Positions 44,778-54,264 are shown, counted from the stretch's first letter. The stretch: DNA of 64,000 bases from Cupriavidus basilensis OR16 (GCF_000243095.1 NZ_AHJE01000010.1:1-64000), one strand, 5' to 3'. Program-made: numbers and translations. Notes: generated by a model from the letters alone, not told the origin.

Positions 44778-47700
44778 CCGCCTCGTCACCCTATGCTTTA
44801 ACCGGCGCGCCATCATCTGGCTGGTCTTTGGGCTGGTGGCGCTGTACGGCGCCTACAGCTGGAAGCAACTGCCCATCGAAGCCTATCCGGACATTGCCGA
44901 CGTGACTTCGCAGATCGTGACCCAGGTGCCGGGCCTCGGCGCGGAGGAAATCGAGCAGCAGATCACCATCCCGCTGGAGCGCGCGCTGCTGGCCACACCC
45001 GGCATGCACGTGCTGCGCACCCGTAGCCTGTTTGCGCTATCCCTGATCACCGTGGTGTTCGAGGATGGCACGGATGGCTACTGGGCGCGACAGCGCCTGC
45101 AGGAACGCCTGAACGAGGTCGACCTGCCCTACGGCGCCAAGCCGGGACTGGACCCGTACACCTCGCCCACAGGCGAGTTCTACCGCTACACGCTGGAGTC
45201 CAACACGCGCGACCTGCGCGAGCTCTCCGAGCTGCAGACCTGGACCGTGATCCCGCGCCTGAAGAAGGTCCGCGGCGTGGTCGACGTGACCAATTTCGGC
45301 GGGCTCACCACGCAGTTCATGCTGGAACTCGACCCGGCGCGGCTGACGCAGTACAGCCTGACGCTGACGCAGGTCACCGAGGCGCTCAACGCCAACAACG
45401 TCAATGCGGGCGGCAGCGTCATCGACCGCGGCGAACAATCGTACGTGGTGCGTGGCGTGGGCCTGCTGCGCTCGCTCGATGACATGGGCAACGTGGTGGT
45501 CACGAGCAAGGACGGCACCCCCGTGCTGGTCAAGGATCTCGGCACGCTGCGCTACGGCAACGTGGAGCGGCGCGGCATCCTGGGCAAGGACGACAACCCC
45601 GACACGATCTCCGGCATCACGCTGCTGCTCAAGGATTTCAACGCATCGGAAGCGCTTGAGGGCGTGCACGAGGCAGTGCGGGATCTCAACGACAACCTGC
45701 TGCCCAAGGATGTGAAGGTAGTCGCCTACCTCGACCGCACCTCGCTGATCGACGCCACCATGCGCACGGTGGGCTTCACGCTGACCGAGGGCATGCTGCT
45801 GGTCGGCATCGTGCTCTTGCTGTTCCTGGGCAGCCCGCGCGCGGCGCTCATCGTGGCGCTGACGATTCCGCTATCGCTGCTGATCGCCTTTGTCTTCATG
45901 TATCACCTGCGCATTCCGGCCAACCTGCTGAGCCTGGGGGCGATCGACTTCGGCATCCTGGTGGATGGCGCGGTGGTGCTGGTGGAGAACATCCTGCGCC
46001 GGCGCGAGCGGGACAAGGACCGCACGCTCACCCCGCGCGACGCCATCGACGCGACCCTGCAGGTGGCACGGCCGATGTTCTTCGGCATGCTGGTGATCGT
46101 GGCGGCCTACCTGCCCTTGTTCTCCTTCGAGCGCATCGAGTACAAGCTGTTCTCGCCGATGGCCTTCGCCGTGGGCGCGGCGCTGCTCGGCGCGTTGATC
46201 GTGGCGCTGGCGCTGGTGCCGGGGCTGGCCTGGATTGCCATGCGCAAGCCGCGCCGCGTGTTCCACAACCCCGTGCTGGACTGGCTGGGCGTGCGCTACC
46301 GCGCGGCGCTGGAACGCGGCATCGGCCGGGTCCGCTGGGTGGCCGCGAGCAGCGCGCTGGCCCTGGCCTGCGTGCTGGCGCTTGGCGCCACCATCGGCCG
46401 GGACTTCCTGCCCTACCTGGATGAAGGCTCGCTGTGGCTGCAGGTGCAGATGCCGCCCGGCATCACCCTGGAGCGCGCCTCCAACATGGCCAGCGAGCTG
46501 CGCCGGGTGACGCGCGAGTTCCCGGAAGTCTCCTACGTGGTCACCCAGACCGGGCGCAACGATGACGGCACCGACTACTGGACGCCCTCGCATATCGAGG
46601 CCAGCGTCGGCCTGCATCCGTACAAGACCTGGGCCTCGGGCATGACCAAGCAGCAGCTGATCGACAAGCTGGCGGCGCGCTACGCGCAGATGCCGGGCTA
46701 CTCGGTCGGCTTCATGCAGCCGATGATCGACGGGGTCCAGGACAAGCTCTCCGGTGCCCATAGCGACCTGGTGGTCAAGGTGTTCGGCGACGACCTGGGC
46801 GACGTGCGCCGCATTGCCGGCGAAGTGGCCACCGCGCTGCGCGGCGTGCCCGGCGCGGCCGATGTGGCGATCGACGTGGAGCCGCCGCTGCCCAACCTGA
46901 AGATCGACCTGGACCGCGCCGCCGCCGCGCGCTACGGCATCAACGCGGCCGACGTGGCCGAGCTGATCTCGACCGGCATCGGCGGCGCGCCGGTCGGCCA
47001 GCTCTATGTGGGTGAGAAGAGCTACGACATGACCGTGCGTTTTCCGCCGGCCATGCGCGCCAGCACATCTGGCGTGGGCGACCTGATGCTGAGCGCCGCC
47101 AACGGCGCCAAGGTGCCGCTGGCGCAAGTCGCGCGCATCACCACCGTGTCCGGCGAAAGCGTGATCGTGCGCGAGATGGCGCGCCGCCACATCATCGTGC
47201 GCCTGAACGTGCGCGAGCGCGACCTGTCCGGCTTCCTCAAGGAGGCCCAGCCCGTCATCGAGCGCGCCGTGTCCTATGACCACAAGCGCATCCAGATCGA
47301 GTGGGGCGGCCAGTTCGAGAATCTCGAACGCGCACAGGCACGCCTGGCCATCATCCTGCCGATGACGCTCGCGCTGATGTTCGTGCTGCTGTTTGCCGAG
47401 TTCCGCAACCTGCGCCAGCCGGCGCTGGTGCTGCTGGCGGTGCCCCTGGCCACCATCGGCGGCCTGGCTGCGCTGCACCTGCGTGGCATGACGCTGAACG
47501 TATCCAGCGCGGTGGGTTTCATCGCGCTGTTCGGCGTGGCCGTGCTCAACGGCGTGCTGATGATCGCGCAGATCAACCGGTTGCGCACGCAGGACGGCTT
47601 GGCCCTGCGCGTAGCGGTGATCGAAGGCGCGGCTAGCCGCATGCGGCCGGTGCTGATGACCGCCACCGTCGCCGCCATCGGGCTGACGCCCGCGATGCTG

Positions 47701-47910
47701 GCGGTCGGGTTAGGCAGCGATGTGCAGCGCCCGCTGGCCACCGTGGTGGTGGGTGGCCTCTTTACCGCCACCTTGCTGACCCTGCTGTTGCTGCCCGCCC
47801 TTTACTACCTGGTCGAAGCCCGCGCCGAGCGCGCGGCGCAAGGTACCAGGGAATCGGAAATCGATGCCGAAGGCACCGCACCGGCGACCAGCACCGGCGG
47901 CCAGGCCTGA
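44770..47910 (+). CDS. Heavy-metal efflux RND transporter (CzcA-like)
   Basis: The 1046-residue pump has the duplicated RND fold with twelve spans. The proton-path motif in span 4 is DFGILVDGAVVLVEN with D393, D399 and E406, matching the essential D402/D408/E415 spacing of CzcA. Other marks are PIEAYPDIADVTSQIVTQVPG, EGMLLVGIVLLLFLGSPRAA and the C-terminal VGFIALFGVAVLNGVLMIAQ. The DFG..VDG form points to divalent cations, not Cu/Ag pumps, though the substrate metal is not provable. It is part of mgtC - ACT-like - MFP - RND - OMF - small protein. Confidence 0.94.
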   Translation: MIDRLVTLCFNRRAIIWLVFGLVALYGAYSWKQLPIEAYPDIADVTSQIVTQVPGLGAEEIEQQITIPLERALLATPGMHVLRTRSLFALSLITVVFEDGTDGYWARQRLQERLNEVDLPYGAKPGLDPYTSPTGEFYRYTLESNTRDLRELSELQTWTVIPRLKKVRGVVDVTNFGGLTTQFMLELDPARLTQYSLTLTQVTEALNANNVNAGGSVIDRGEQSYVVRGVGLLRSLDDMGNVVVTSKDGTPVLVKDLGTLRYGNVERRGILGKDDNPDTISGITLLLKDFNASEALEGVHEAVRDLNDNLLPKDVKVVAYLDRTSLIDATMRTVGFTLTEGMLLVGIVLLLFLGSPRAALIVALTIPLSLLIAFVFMYHLRIPANLLSLGAIDFGILVDGAVVLVENILRRRERDKDRTLTPRDAIDATLQVARPMFFGMLVIVAAYLPLFSFERIEYKLFSPMAFAVGAALLGALIVALALVPGLAWIAMRKPRRVFHNPVLDWLGVRYRAALERGIGRVRWVAASSALALACVLALGATIGRDFLPYLDEGSLWLQVQMPPGITLERASNMASELRRVTREFPEVSYVVTQTGRNDDGTDYWTPSHIEASVGLHPYKTWASGMTKQQLIDKLAARYAQMPGYSVGFMQPMIDGVQDKLSGAHSDLVVKVFGDDLGDVRRIAGEVATALRGVPGAADVAIDVEPPLPNLKIDLDRAAAARYGINAADVAELISTGIGGAPVGQLYVGEKSYDMTVRFPPAMRASTSGVGDLMLSAANGAKVPLAQVARITTVSGESVIVREMARRHIIVRLNVRERDLSGFLKEAQPVIERAVSYDHKRIQIEWGGQFENLERAQARLAIILPMTLALMFVLLFAEFRNLRQPALVLLAVPLATIGGLAALHLRGMTLNVSSAVGFIALFGVAVLNGVLMIAQINRLRTQDGLALRVAVIEGAASRMRPVLMTATVAAIGLTPAMLAVGLGSDVQRPLATVVVGGLFTATLLTLLLLPALYYLVEARAERAAQGTRESEIDAEGTAPATSTGGQA

Positions 47911-47920
47911 GGAGGATCCC

Positions 47921-49282
47921 ATGCAAATCAAAGACAAGAACTTGCAGGCCGCACCCGCGCTGCGCCACCTCGTCCTGGCTGCGTCGCTGCTGGCGGCATC
48001 CGCGTCCTGGGCGCAGGACACACCCGCCACCACCGCGGCCACGGCGCGCGCCCCGGTCCGCTTCTCCTCCTATCTCGACACCGTGGAGCGCCAGAACATC
48101 GGCCTGTCCGCGCAGCGGGAAACCATTCGCGGGGCCGAGGCCGAGATCTCGATCGCCGGGGTGCGCCCGGACCCGGTGCTCAAATACGGCCGTGGCAACA
48201 TCGAGACCAGCCGCGCGGTGTCGTCCAAGCCGCCGCGCACCCATGAGTTCGAGATCGAGATCCCCATCGAACTGGGCGGCAAGCGCAACGCGCGCATCCG
48301 GGCCGCCCAGAGCAACCTGCGCCTGACCGAGGCCAACCTGCAGGGCTTCAAACACACGCTGTACCAGGAATCCGCCACCGCCTTTGTCGAAGCCTGCCGC
48401 AGCCGCGAGGCCCTGGTCCGGCAGGAGTCGACGCTATCCGCCCTGTCCAACGTGGTGCGCGCCAACGAGATCCGCCGCAAGGCGGGCGACATCGGCGGCC
48501 TGGAGCTGTCGCAGTCGCGGGTCGAGCGCGACCGCTTCACCGCCGAGGTGAAATCGGCGCGCGCCGCCGCGCAGGCCGCCATGCAAAAGCTGTCCATCCA
48601 GCTTGGCGTGCGCGTGGCCGAGGCCTTCGGCAACGCGCCACTGGCTTGCGAGTTCCAGCCCTACGATCCTGGCACCGATGGCGGCGCGCAGGTCGCCCAG
48701 GCGATGGAGGCGCGCGACGAGGTGCGCATCGCGCGCGCCACACTGGAGAATGCCCGCGACAAATCGGGACTGGCGCGCGCCAACCGCTGGGTGGATCCCA
48801 CCGTGAGCTTCGCCATGACCATGACCCCCGGCGTGCGCGGCACCCTGGACGATGAAGGCCAGCCCGGCGGCGACGGCACGGCGCGCTCGCGCATGCTGGG
48901 CGTGTCGGTGTCGATTCCCCTGCCCTTGTCGCGGCTGCAGCGCGGCGAACTGATCCAGGCGGAGTCGGAGGTCACGCAGGCCATGCTGGTCCTGCGCGAG
49001 GCGGAGCTGAAAACCGAGATCGATGTGCGCAACGCGCTCACCGCGTTCCAGGCCGCGCAGGACAACCTGCAACGGTACCGCGACTCGGTGATCGCCGACG
49101 CCGACCGGGTGCTGGACGGCATGCGCCAGTCGTACCGCCGGGGCGCTGCCTCCCTGCTGGAACTGCTCGATGCGCAACGCACCGCGGACGAGACCTACCT
49201 CGACTACCTCCAGGCCCAGGCGGACCTGGCGAACGCCACGGTGGAACTGCAACTTTCCACCGGCTTGCGGCCCGCGCTCTGA
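47921..49282 (+). CDS. Outer membrane efflux factor (CzcC-like)
   Basis: The 453-residue TolC-type channel has a Sec signal (cleavage near ASASWAQ) and two OEP repeats: DTVERQNIGLSAQRETIRGAE, EIEIPIELGGKRNARIRAAQ, SIPLPLSRLQRGELIQAE and SYRRGAASLLELLDAQRT. It lacks a lipobox Cys, as in CzcC. ATG 47921 follows aggagg just after the RND stop. It completes the tripartite system. A hairpin-like cggctacggccg sequence lies soon after its stop. Confidence 0.92.
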   Translation: MQIKDKNLQAAPALRHLVLAASLLAASASWAQDTPATTAATARAPVRFSSYLDTVERQNIGLSAQRETIRGAEAEISIAGVRPDPVLKYGRGNIETSRAVSSKPPRTHEFEIEIPIELGGKRNARIRAAQSNLRLTEANLQGFKHTLYQESATAFVEACRSREALVRQESTLSALSNVVRANEIRRKAGDIGGLELSQSRVERDRFTAEVKSARAAAQAAMQKLSIQLGVRVAEAFGNAPLACEFQPYDPGTDGGAQVAQAMEARDEVRIARATLENARDKSGLARANRWVDPTVSFAMTMTPGVRGTLDDEGQPGGDGTARSRMLGVSVSIPLPLSRLQRGELIQAESEVTQAMLVLREAELKTEIDVRNALTAFQAAQDNLQRYRDSVIADADRVLDGMRQSYRRGAASLLELLDAQRTADETYLDYLQAQADLANATVELQLSTGLRPAL

Positions 49283-49353
49283 AGGGCCGTTGCGCCCGGC
49301 TACGGCCGGGTGCGCCAAACGCTTCGATTGCCACTAATTAACGGAGACCCGCC

Positions 49354-49716
49354 ATGAAAGCAGTCAACCTGGCGCCACCGGTCCAGCGGTGGCGCCTGTA
49401 TCGCCTGAGCGTGATCGCGCGGCTGGACGACGTGCCCGACGTGCGCCTGGCCCTGCGCTGCGCCGCCAGCGACTGTGGCCAGTATCCGGTCAACGAGCGG
49501 CAGTTGCCGCTAGGCCTGCCGCCGATCAAGTGCATGCTGAGCTTCGATATCCGGATGCAGCAGATGCGCGCCGGGCAGCTCCTGGTCGCGCTGGAACGCG
49601 CCCTCCTGTCCGTGCCCATCGTCCTGCTGCGCCTGGAGGTCATGGGCGACCATGCCGAGGCGGCGCGCGCCGGACGCGTGGCACTGGTGCCTTCACCGGC
49701 TGGCGGCGCCGGGTAA
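49354..49716 (+). CDS. Small protein of unknown function, last gene of the metal efflux run
   Basis: The 120-residue protein starts at ATG 49354 with cggag nearby and stays on the operon strand, 71 bp after the OMF gene. It has strands RLYRLSVIARL and IKCMLSFDIRMQQM around helices, ending ALERALLSVPIVLLRLEVMG. This alpha-beta pattern recalls the ACT-like small protein at 42.8 kb, but no residue motif is shared. Two Cys (CAASDC) might bind metal. I do not recognise a family. Confidence 0.6.
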   Translation: MKAVNLAPPVQRWRLYRLSVIARLDDVPDVRLALRCAASDCGQYPVNERQLPLGLPPIKCMLSFDIRMQQMRAGQLLVALERALLSVPIVLLRLEVMGDHAEAARAGRVALVPSPAGGAG

Positions 49717-49954
49717 CGCCCTGCCCAACCCGCGCGGGGGCCCGGCGCGATTGACCGAACTCCGGCGCAAAGCTACGATTGGCGCGGCGGAACCCTCCTC
49801 TCGCATCCTTGCGCCAAGCCCCAGGCCAGCTCATGGCAATACCCCGCGCGCCGGCCAGCCCCAGCTCGCGGCCGCTCCGTATCCGGCGCTGCCGTCTAGC
49901 CCCCTCCCGCACCCGTTCGATGTCAACCCGGGCGAGCGGGGCCCCGTTACCGGA

Positions 49955-50140
49955 TCAGACCTTGATGTCGATGCTCTGGCCAAGGTGAGGGGGATTGCTG
50001 GCCGGGACGCTGACTTGCGGCATCGAGTCCAGCAGGGTTGCCACGCTCTGAGCCTGCAGGTCTAGCGACTTGCGCAGCATCATGGTGGGCACCGGATCGC
50101 CGCCCGAGTTGCTAGCCGCACTGACGAGGGAAATATCCAT
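49955..50140 (-). CDS. YjfB-family putative motility protein
   Basis: The 61-residue protein begins MDISLVSA, has the conserved LRKSLDLQAQSVATLLDSMP and ends LGQSIDIKV, which are the beginning, middle and end blocks of the YjfB motility family. Its function is unknown; the family occurs in flagellated bacteria. ATG 50140 fits the family start; an upstream extension to 50215 is not conserved. The 238-bp gap to the metal efflux run (49717-49954) shows no gene. Confidence 0.78.
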   Translation of the reverse strand: MDISLVSAASNSGGDPVPTMMLRKSLDLQAQSVATLLDSMPQVSVPASNPPHLGQSIDIKV

Positions 50141-50316
50141 TGAATGACCTTCCAGGTTGAAATCGAAGTTGAGGGTGAAGCTACGATTGGCGTTGAAACC
50201 AGCGGGAAGGCGCACCTCCCAGCATCCATGTTGTCGGCAACCAACCCGGAAGCTTTAGGGCGGCGACCAGAATAGCGTGCCACCCGCTTGGCATCCGGAA
50301 CGTTTATGATTAGCAG

Positions 50317-50390
50317 CCCGGCCGGTTTGGCCGGGAAAGACCAGACAGCCAGCACCTTCGGGGTGGCGGCTGAATCCGGCGAAACCAGTC
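50317..50390 (+). other. Structured leader before the protease gene
   Basis: Two hairpins lie in the 80 bases before the start: cccggcc-ggttt-ggccggg (50317-50335, perfect 7-bp stem) and a cagcc...ggctg stem (50346-50372) capped by a ttcgg loop. They could be a leader RNA or a terminator plus leader. I checked the c-di-GMP-I consensus by eye and it does not fit. Confidence 0.3.
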
Positions 50391-50396
50391 ACCAGA

Positions 50397-51482
50397 ATGA
50401 ACATCATGGGTCGGGCGCAAAAGATTGCGGGAAACATCGCTATTTCGTGTTTGGCTTTTGGCATCTCAATGGATTGCCTGGCGCTGGATTCGGCGGAGCT
50501 CTATGAACGGGAATCGCCCAGCATCTGGGTGGTGTCCGTCTTTGACGCGCAAGGCACGCGGTTCGGCCTGGGCAGCTCGGTGGTGATCGGGCCGGAGGAA
50601 CTGGTCACCAACTGCCACGTGCTCAAGAGCGGCAAGTCCATCAGCATCCGGCGCGAGAAGATCACGTACGGCGCCAGCCTGGTGCACGCCGATGTCGAGC
50701 GCGACCTTTGCATCCTGCGCGCCAGGGGCCTCACCGCCCCGGCCGTGAAGATCGCGCCACTGTCCGCGCTCAAGGTGGGGCAGAAGGTTTACGCCATCGG
50801 CGCGCCGCGCGGCTACGAGCTGACACTGAGCGATGGCCTGCTCTCCTCGCTGAACAAGGACGAGCGCGACCGCATCGTCCGGCTCCAGACCACCGCCCCG
50901 ATCTCCCCCGGCTCCAGCGGTGGTGGCCTGTTCAATACGGACGGGCAACTCGTCGGCATTACCTACCTGATGCGGACCGACGCGCAGAACATCAATTTTG
51001 CCATTCCCGCGCAATGGATCAGCGAGGTGCCGGCGCGCTCCGCGCTGGCGCTGCAGAAGTTCCGTAGCGAGACGGCATCCGTCGCCCCGCCTGCCATGGC
51101 CGTCCCGCCGAGCCAGCCTGGCCAGGGCGCCACGGCTTACGCACCGGCGCAGCCCGCGGCCGCGGCGCAGGGCAGGCAGTTGACCGGGGCCGAGCTGGCC
51201 AGCCATTTCACGCATCTGGGCCGGATCAATATCATCGCGCCGTCCGGCGTCACGCTCTGGATGCAGGTCAGGGAAAGCGGCAGCCTGGATGTGACCAACT
51301 CAGTGAGCCGTGGCTATTCGCCCGGCCGGTACCGCATCGAGCCGGAAGCCAACCAGGTCTGCCTGGAGATGGCCAACCCAAGCTTCAGCGCAATGCAGAC
51401 GTGTTATCGGCTGACCGAGGCCGACGGGCGCTTTGTCATGCGCTCCGCTACCAGTCCCTATTACTTTTCCTATACGAAGTAA
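50397..51482 (+). CDS. Exported trypsin-like serine protease
   Basis: The 361-residue protein has a signal peptide (cleavage near CLALDSA) and a chymotrypsin-fold domain (about 40-215). The catalytic His is in LVTNCHVLKSG, Asp in DVERDLCILRA and Ser in SPGSSGGGLFNTDGQLVG. The C-terminal part has a Pro/Ala/Gln linker (about 225-260) and a beta-rich domain of about 95 residues with two Cys (QVCLEM and QTCYRL). It lacks a PDZ domain, so it is not a DegP/HtrA proper. It is followed by a lipoprotein gene on the same strand. Confidence 0.86.
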   Translation: MNIMGRAQKIAGNIAISCLAFGISMDCLALDSAELYERESPSIWVVSVFDAQGTRFGLGSSVVIGPEELVTNCHVLKSGKSISIRREKITYGASLVHADVERDLCILRARGLTAPAVKIAPLSALKVGQKVYAIGAPRGYELTLSDGLLSSLNKDERDRIVRLQTTAPISPGSSGGGLFNTDGQLVGITYLMRTDAQNINFAIPAQWISEVPARSALALQKFRSETASVAPPAMAVPPSQPGQGATAYAPAQPAAAAQGRQLTGAELASHFTHLGRINIIAPSGVTLWMQVRESGSLDVTNSVSRGYSPGRYRIEPEANQVCLEMANPSFSAMQTCYRLTEADGRFVMRSATSPYYFSYTK

Positions 51483-51537
51483 CTTGCGGGCGCCGGCCGG
51501 AGCCGTTCGCCTCGCCATCTCTCTCAGGGCACAAGAC

Positions 51538-52278
51538 ATGGGAAACCTCTTTCGAATCAGCACCCCGGCCGCGCTGGCCGTGGGGTCGATGCTGCTGGGC
51601 GGCTGCGCGCCGACCACCGTCGGCGTGACCAGCCGCGCCAGCGACTACACTGGCAAGCCCACCCGCATGTATGTGCTGGGCACCACCGGCATGGGCTGGA
51701 ACAGCGACTTTTCCATGGCGTTCTCGGCCAAGTTCCGGGAGGTGACCCGCCAGTGCGGCGTGGAATCGGCGTACGACGAGATCTCGGGGCTGGAACTGGA
51801 TTCGTCCGCGCTGACCGGCAGGATGCGTACGTTCGGCGCCGATACGGTGCTGACCATCGCCAATGGCGGGGGCGTAGTCAATACGTCCGGCGGCCGCCTG
51901 TCGATCAACTATGGCACGACGCTGACGGATGTCAGGCAGAACCGCGCGGTGTGGAAAGGCAAATATACGTTCAGCCGCGGCGGCACCATCATTCCCATCG
52001 AGGAGCGCGCGGCCGTCCTGGCGATCGATATCACCAACAGCCTGAAGAAAGACGGTTTCCTGACCGGCTGCGCGCAGATCGCGCTGGGCCAGAACGGCCG
52101 GCTCGACCCGGCTGCCGTGCCGCATGCCGCCGCTGGCGGCAGCAACGGCCTGGCTGGCGCAACTGGCAAGAATGGCACGAATGGCGCGCCGCGCCCGGTG
52201 CCGCCGCTCGCCGCGCCCGCGAGGCCCACAACCGCAGCGACGTTACGGGATTTGCAAGACCTGCTGCCATCGAAGTGA
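51538..52278 (+). CDS. Lipoprotein of unknown function
   Basis: The 246-residue protein has a lipoprotein signal (lipobox LGGC at about 20-23). The mature part contains GVESAYDEISGLELDSSALT, TVLTIANGGGVVNTSGG and VWKGKYTFSRGG, a beta-rich fold recalling small YajG-like outer membrane lipoproteins, but I cannot name a family. The C-terminal 55 residues are Gly/Ala/Pro-rich and disordered. ATG 51538 fits the signal. It is 55 bp after the protease gene, probably cotranscribed, and could be its partner or substrate. Confidence 0.72.
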   Translation: MGNLFRISTPAALAVGSMLLGGCAPTTVGVTSRASDYTGKPTRMYVLGTTGMGWNSDFSMAFSAKFREVTRQCGVESAYDEISGLELDSSALTGRMRTFGADTVLTIANGGGVVNTSGGRLSINYGTTLTDVRQNRAVWKGKYTFSRGGTIIPIEERAAVLAIDITNSLKKDGFLTGCAQIALGQNGRLDPAAVPHAAAGGSNGLAGATGKNGTNGAPRPVPPLAAPARPTTAATLRDLQDLLPSK

Positions 52279-52299
52279 CCGTCGCGGGCTGAAGTGCCG

Positions 52300-53219
52300 T
52301 CAGGCGCCCAGCCCGGCCTCGTCCAGGTCAGCGAACAGGATTGTGCCGGTCTCCGATTCGGTGACGAACACCTTGCGGCGCTGCCCCGCCTCAACGGCGG
52401 ACAAGAACGCCAGGTTGGTCGTGGTGGCGCCCGCGGGGCTTGTGAGGATGGCCTCTGGCTCGCCGCGCCTGCTCAGCACCCACACGCAGCCCAGGCTGGC
52501 ATGCGCCACGAACAGCCGGTCACGGCTGTCGATGGCCATGCCGTCGGGCCGCTGGTGCCATAGAAGGTAAAGAACTGCCCCACCTTCGACACGCTGCCAT
52601 CGGCCTGCAGCGGCACGCGCCATACGCAATTGCCGCGCGTGGCCGCCACGAACAGCACCTTCTCGTCGCAGGACAGCGCCAGGCCGTTGGGGCTGGGCAC
52701 GTTGGCCAGCAGCAGGTCCAGTTGCCCGTCGGAACGCAAGCGATAAACGCGGCCGGTGGGATCGTGCAGGCCGGTCTGGCCCTGGTCGGTAAAGTACAGG
52801 TCGCCGTTGCGGGCGATCACCAGATCGTTCACGCCCTTGAACTGCTCCGCGTTGCGCCGCCCCAGCAAGGTGGTCACCTCGCCCGTGTCCACCTTGACGC
52901 GCAGCAACCCGTTGCGATAGTCGGCCACCACCAGCTCGCGCGCGTTCAGGAACTTCATGCCATTGGGCTCGCCCTGGTACTGCGCGACCAGCGACCACGC
53001 CCCGGCCGGCGAGATGCGAAAGATGCGCCCAAACGGGATGTCCGTCACGTACAGGTTTCCCGCGGGGTCGAATACCGGCCCTTCCAGGAAGCTGTCGATA
53101 CAGGCCCCGCCCTTGTTGGCATCGGCCCACTCCGAGCGCACGCCGGTCTTGCGGAAATGCGCGGGCATGGCCGAGAAGACCTGGAGGGAAATCTCCCGGG
53201 GCACCGTTCTGAAGTACAT
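52300..53219 (-). pseudogene. SMP-30/gluconolactonase-like beta-propeller, frameshifted
   Basis: The first frame (53219 down to about 52546) carries most of the six-bladed propeller: FLEGPVFDPAGNLYVTDIPF, QYQGEPNGMKFLNARELVVA, GVNDLVIARNGDLYFTDQG, VPSPNGLALSCDEKVLFVA. Near 52545 the coding strand reads ggcccgacggc, where ggcccggacggc would continue to GPDGMAIDSRDRLFVAHASL and a tail ending at 52300, for 306 residues. As read, the frame stops at 52473. The family hydrolyses lactones or esters with a bound divalent metal. It is 48 bp downstream of the Bug receptor 3 gene on the same strand. Confidence 0.84.
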
Positions 53220-53267
53220 ATTCGTTCCTTATTGTCCTGGCGCTGCGCAATGGCGGCGCGTGCCCAG

Positions 53268-54227
53268 TTACTCGGCCTTCACATCGGCGGATTTTGCCAC
53301 CTGGCCCCACAGCGCGGTGTCGTCCTTGATGCGCCTGGCGAAGTCAGCCGGCGCAATGCCGCCAGGCTGGGCGCCCATGCTGGCCAGGCGCTCCCTCACC
53401 TCTGGGCTGTTCACGCTCTTGCCCACCTCCGCCTGCAGTTTGGCCACCAGCGCAGGGGGCGTACCTTTGGGTGCCGCCAGGCCAAACCAGTTGATGACCT
53501 TGTAGTCCTTGAGGCCCGCTTCGGCAAAGGTCGGTACGTCCGGCAGCGCGGGCACGCGCGCGGCGCCCGTGACCGCCAGCGCGCGCGCCTTGCCGCCCTT
53601 GATCTGCGGCACCGCGGTCGGCGTGGCGGTGATCAGGATATCCACGTTGTTGCCGATCAGCCCCATCAGCGCATCGCCTGCTCCCTTGTAGGGGATATGC
53701 GTGATCGACACCTTGGCATCCTTCTTGAAGACCTCGGCGGACAAGTGCGTGGAGCTGCCGGCGCCACCCGAGCCGAAATTCAGCTTGCCGGGGCTCTGCC
53801 TGGCGAAGTCGATCAGTTCCTGCAGCGTCTTGAACTTCGAGCTCGCCGGCACGATCAGTATCACCGGCGTCTGCGCGATCGTGGTCACCGGCACCAGGTC
53901 GTTGTTGTAGTCCCAGGGCAGCGTCTTGAACAGCGACGGCAGCATGGTGTACGTGGTGTCGTTGGCCAGCAGCGTATAGCCATCGGGCGCGGAGCGGGCC
54001 ACCTGTAGCGTGCCGATGGTGCCGCTGGCGCCGGGCTTGTTCTCCACGAAGAACGACTTGCCGGTGCTCTCGGTGAGCTTCTGCGCCACTTGGCGGGCGA
54101 CGAAATCGGTGGTGCCGCCGGCGGTGTACGGCACGACGATGCGCACCGGCTTGTCGGGCCAGGTGCCGGCGTGCGAAGCCAGGCTGACGGCGGCCAGGGC
54201 AAGGCTGGCGCAATGACGGAAATGCAT
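53268..54227 (-). CDS. Bug/TctC-family periplasmic solute receptor 3
   Basis: The 319-residue receptor has a signal peptide (cleavage near ASHAG), KPVRIVVPYTAGGTTDFVAR, SFFVENKPGASGTIGTLQVA, RSAPDGYTLLANDTTYTM, LNFGSGGAGSSTHLSAEVF and HIPYKGAGDALMGLIGNNV. It lies just downstream of a hydrolase remnant and before the SMP-30-type gene, a usual catabolic grouping. Palindromic sites at 54465-54489 are 238 bp upstream. The ligand is unknown. Confidence 0.92.
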   Translation of the reverse strand: MHFRHCASLALAAVSLASHAGTWPDKPVRIVVPYTAGGTTDFVARQVAQKLTESTGKSFFVENKPGASGTIGTLQVARSAPDGYTLLANDTTYTMLPSLFKTLPWDYNNDLVPVTTIAQTPVILIVPASSKFKTLQELIDFARQSPGKLNFGSGGAGSSTHLSAEVFKKDAKVSITHIPYKGAGDALMGLIGNNVDILITATPTAVPQIKGGKARALAVTGAARVPALPDVPTFAEAGLKDYKVINWFGLAAPKGTPPALVAKLQAEVGKSVNSPEVRERLASMGAQPGGIAPADFARRIKDDTALWGQVAKSADVKAE

Positions 54228-54264
54228 GGTTGTCTCCTTCTAGGATCTCAAGGCCCGTCATTGG

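Noticed and set aside
45871..47478. 535-codon minus-strand open frame
   Set aside because: Antisense to the RND pump gene, whose sequence is unmistakable.
50300..50396. Cyclic-di-GMP (GEMM) riboswitch before the protease gene
   Set aside because: Hairpins are present but the conserved GCAAA-type core and receptor sequences are not seen.
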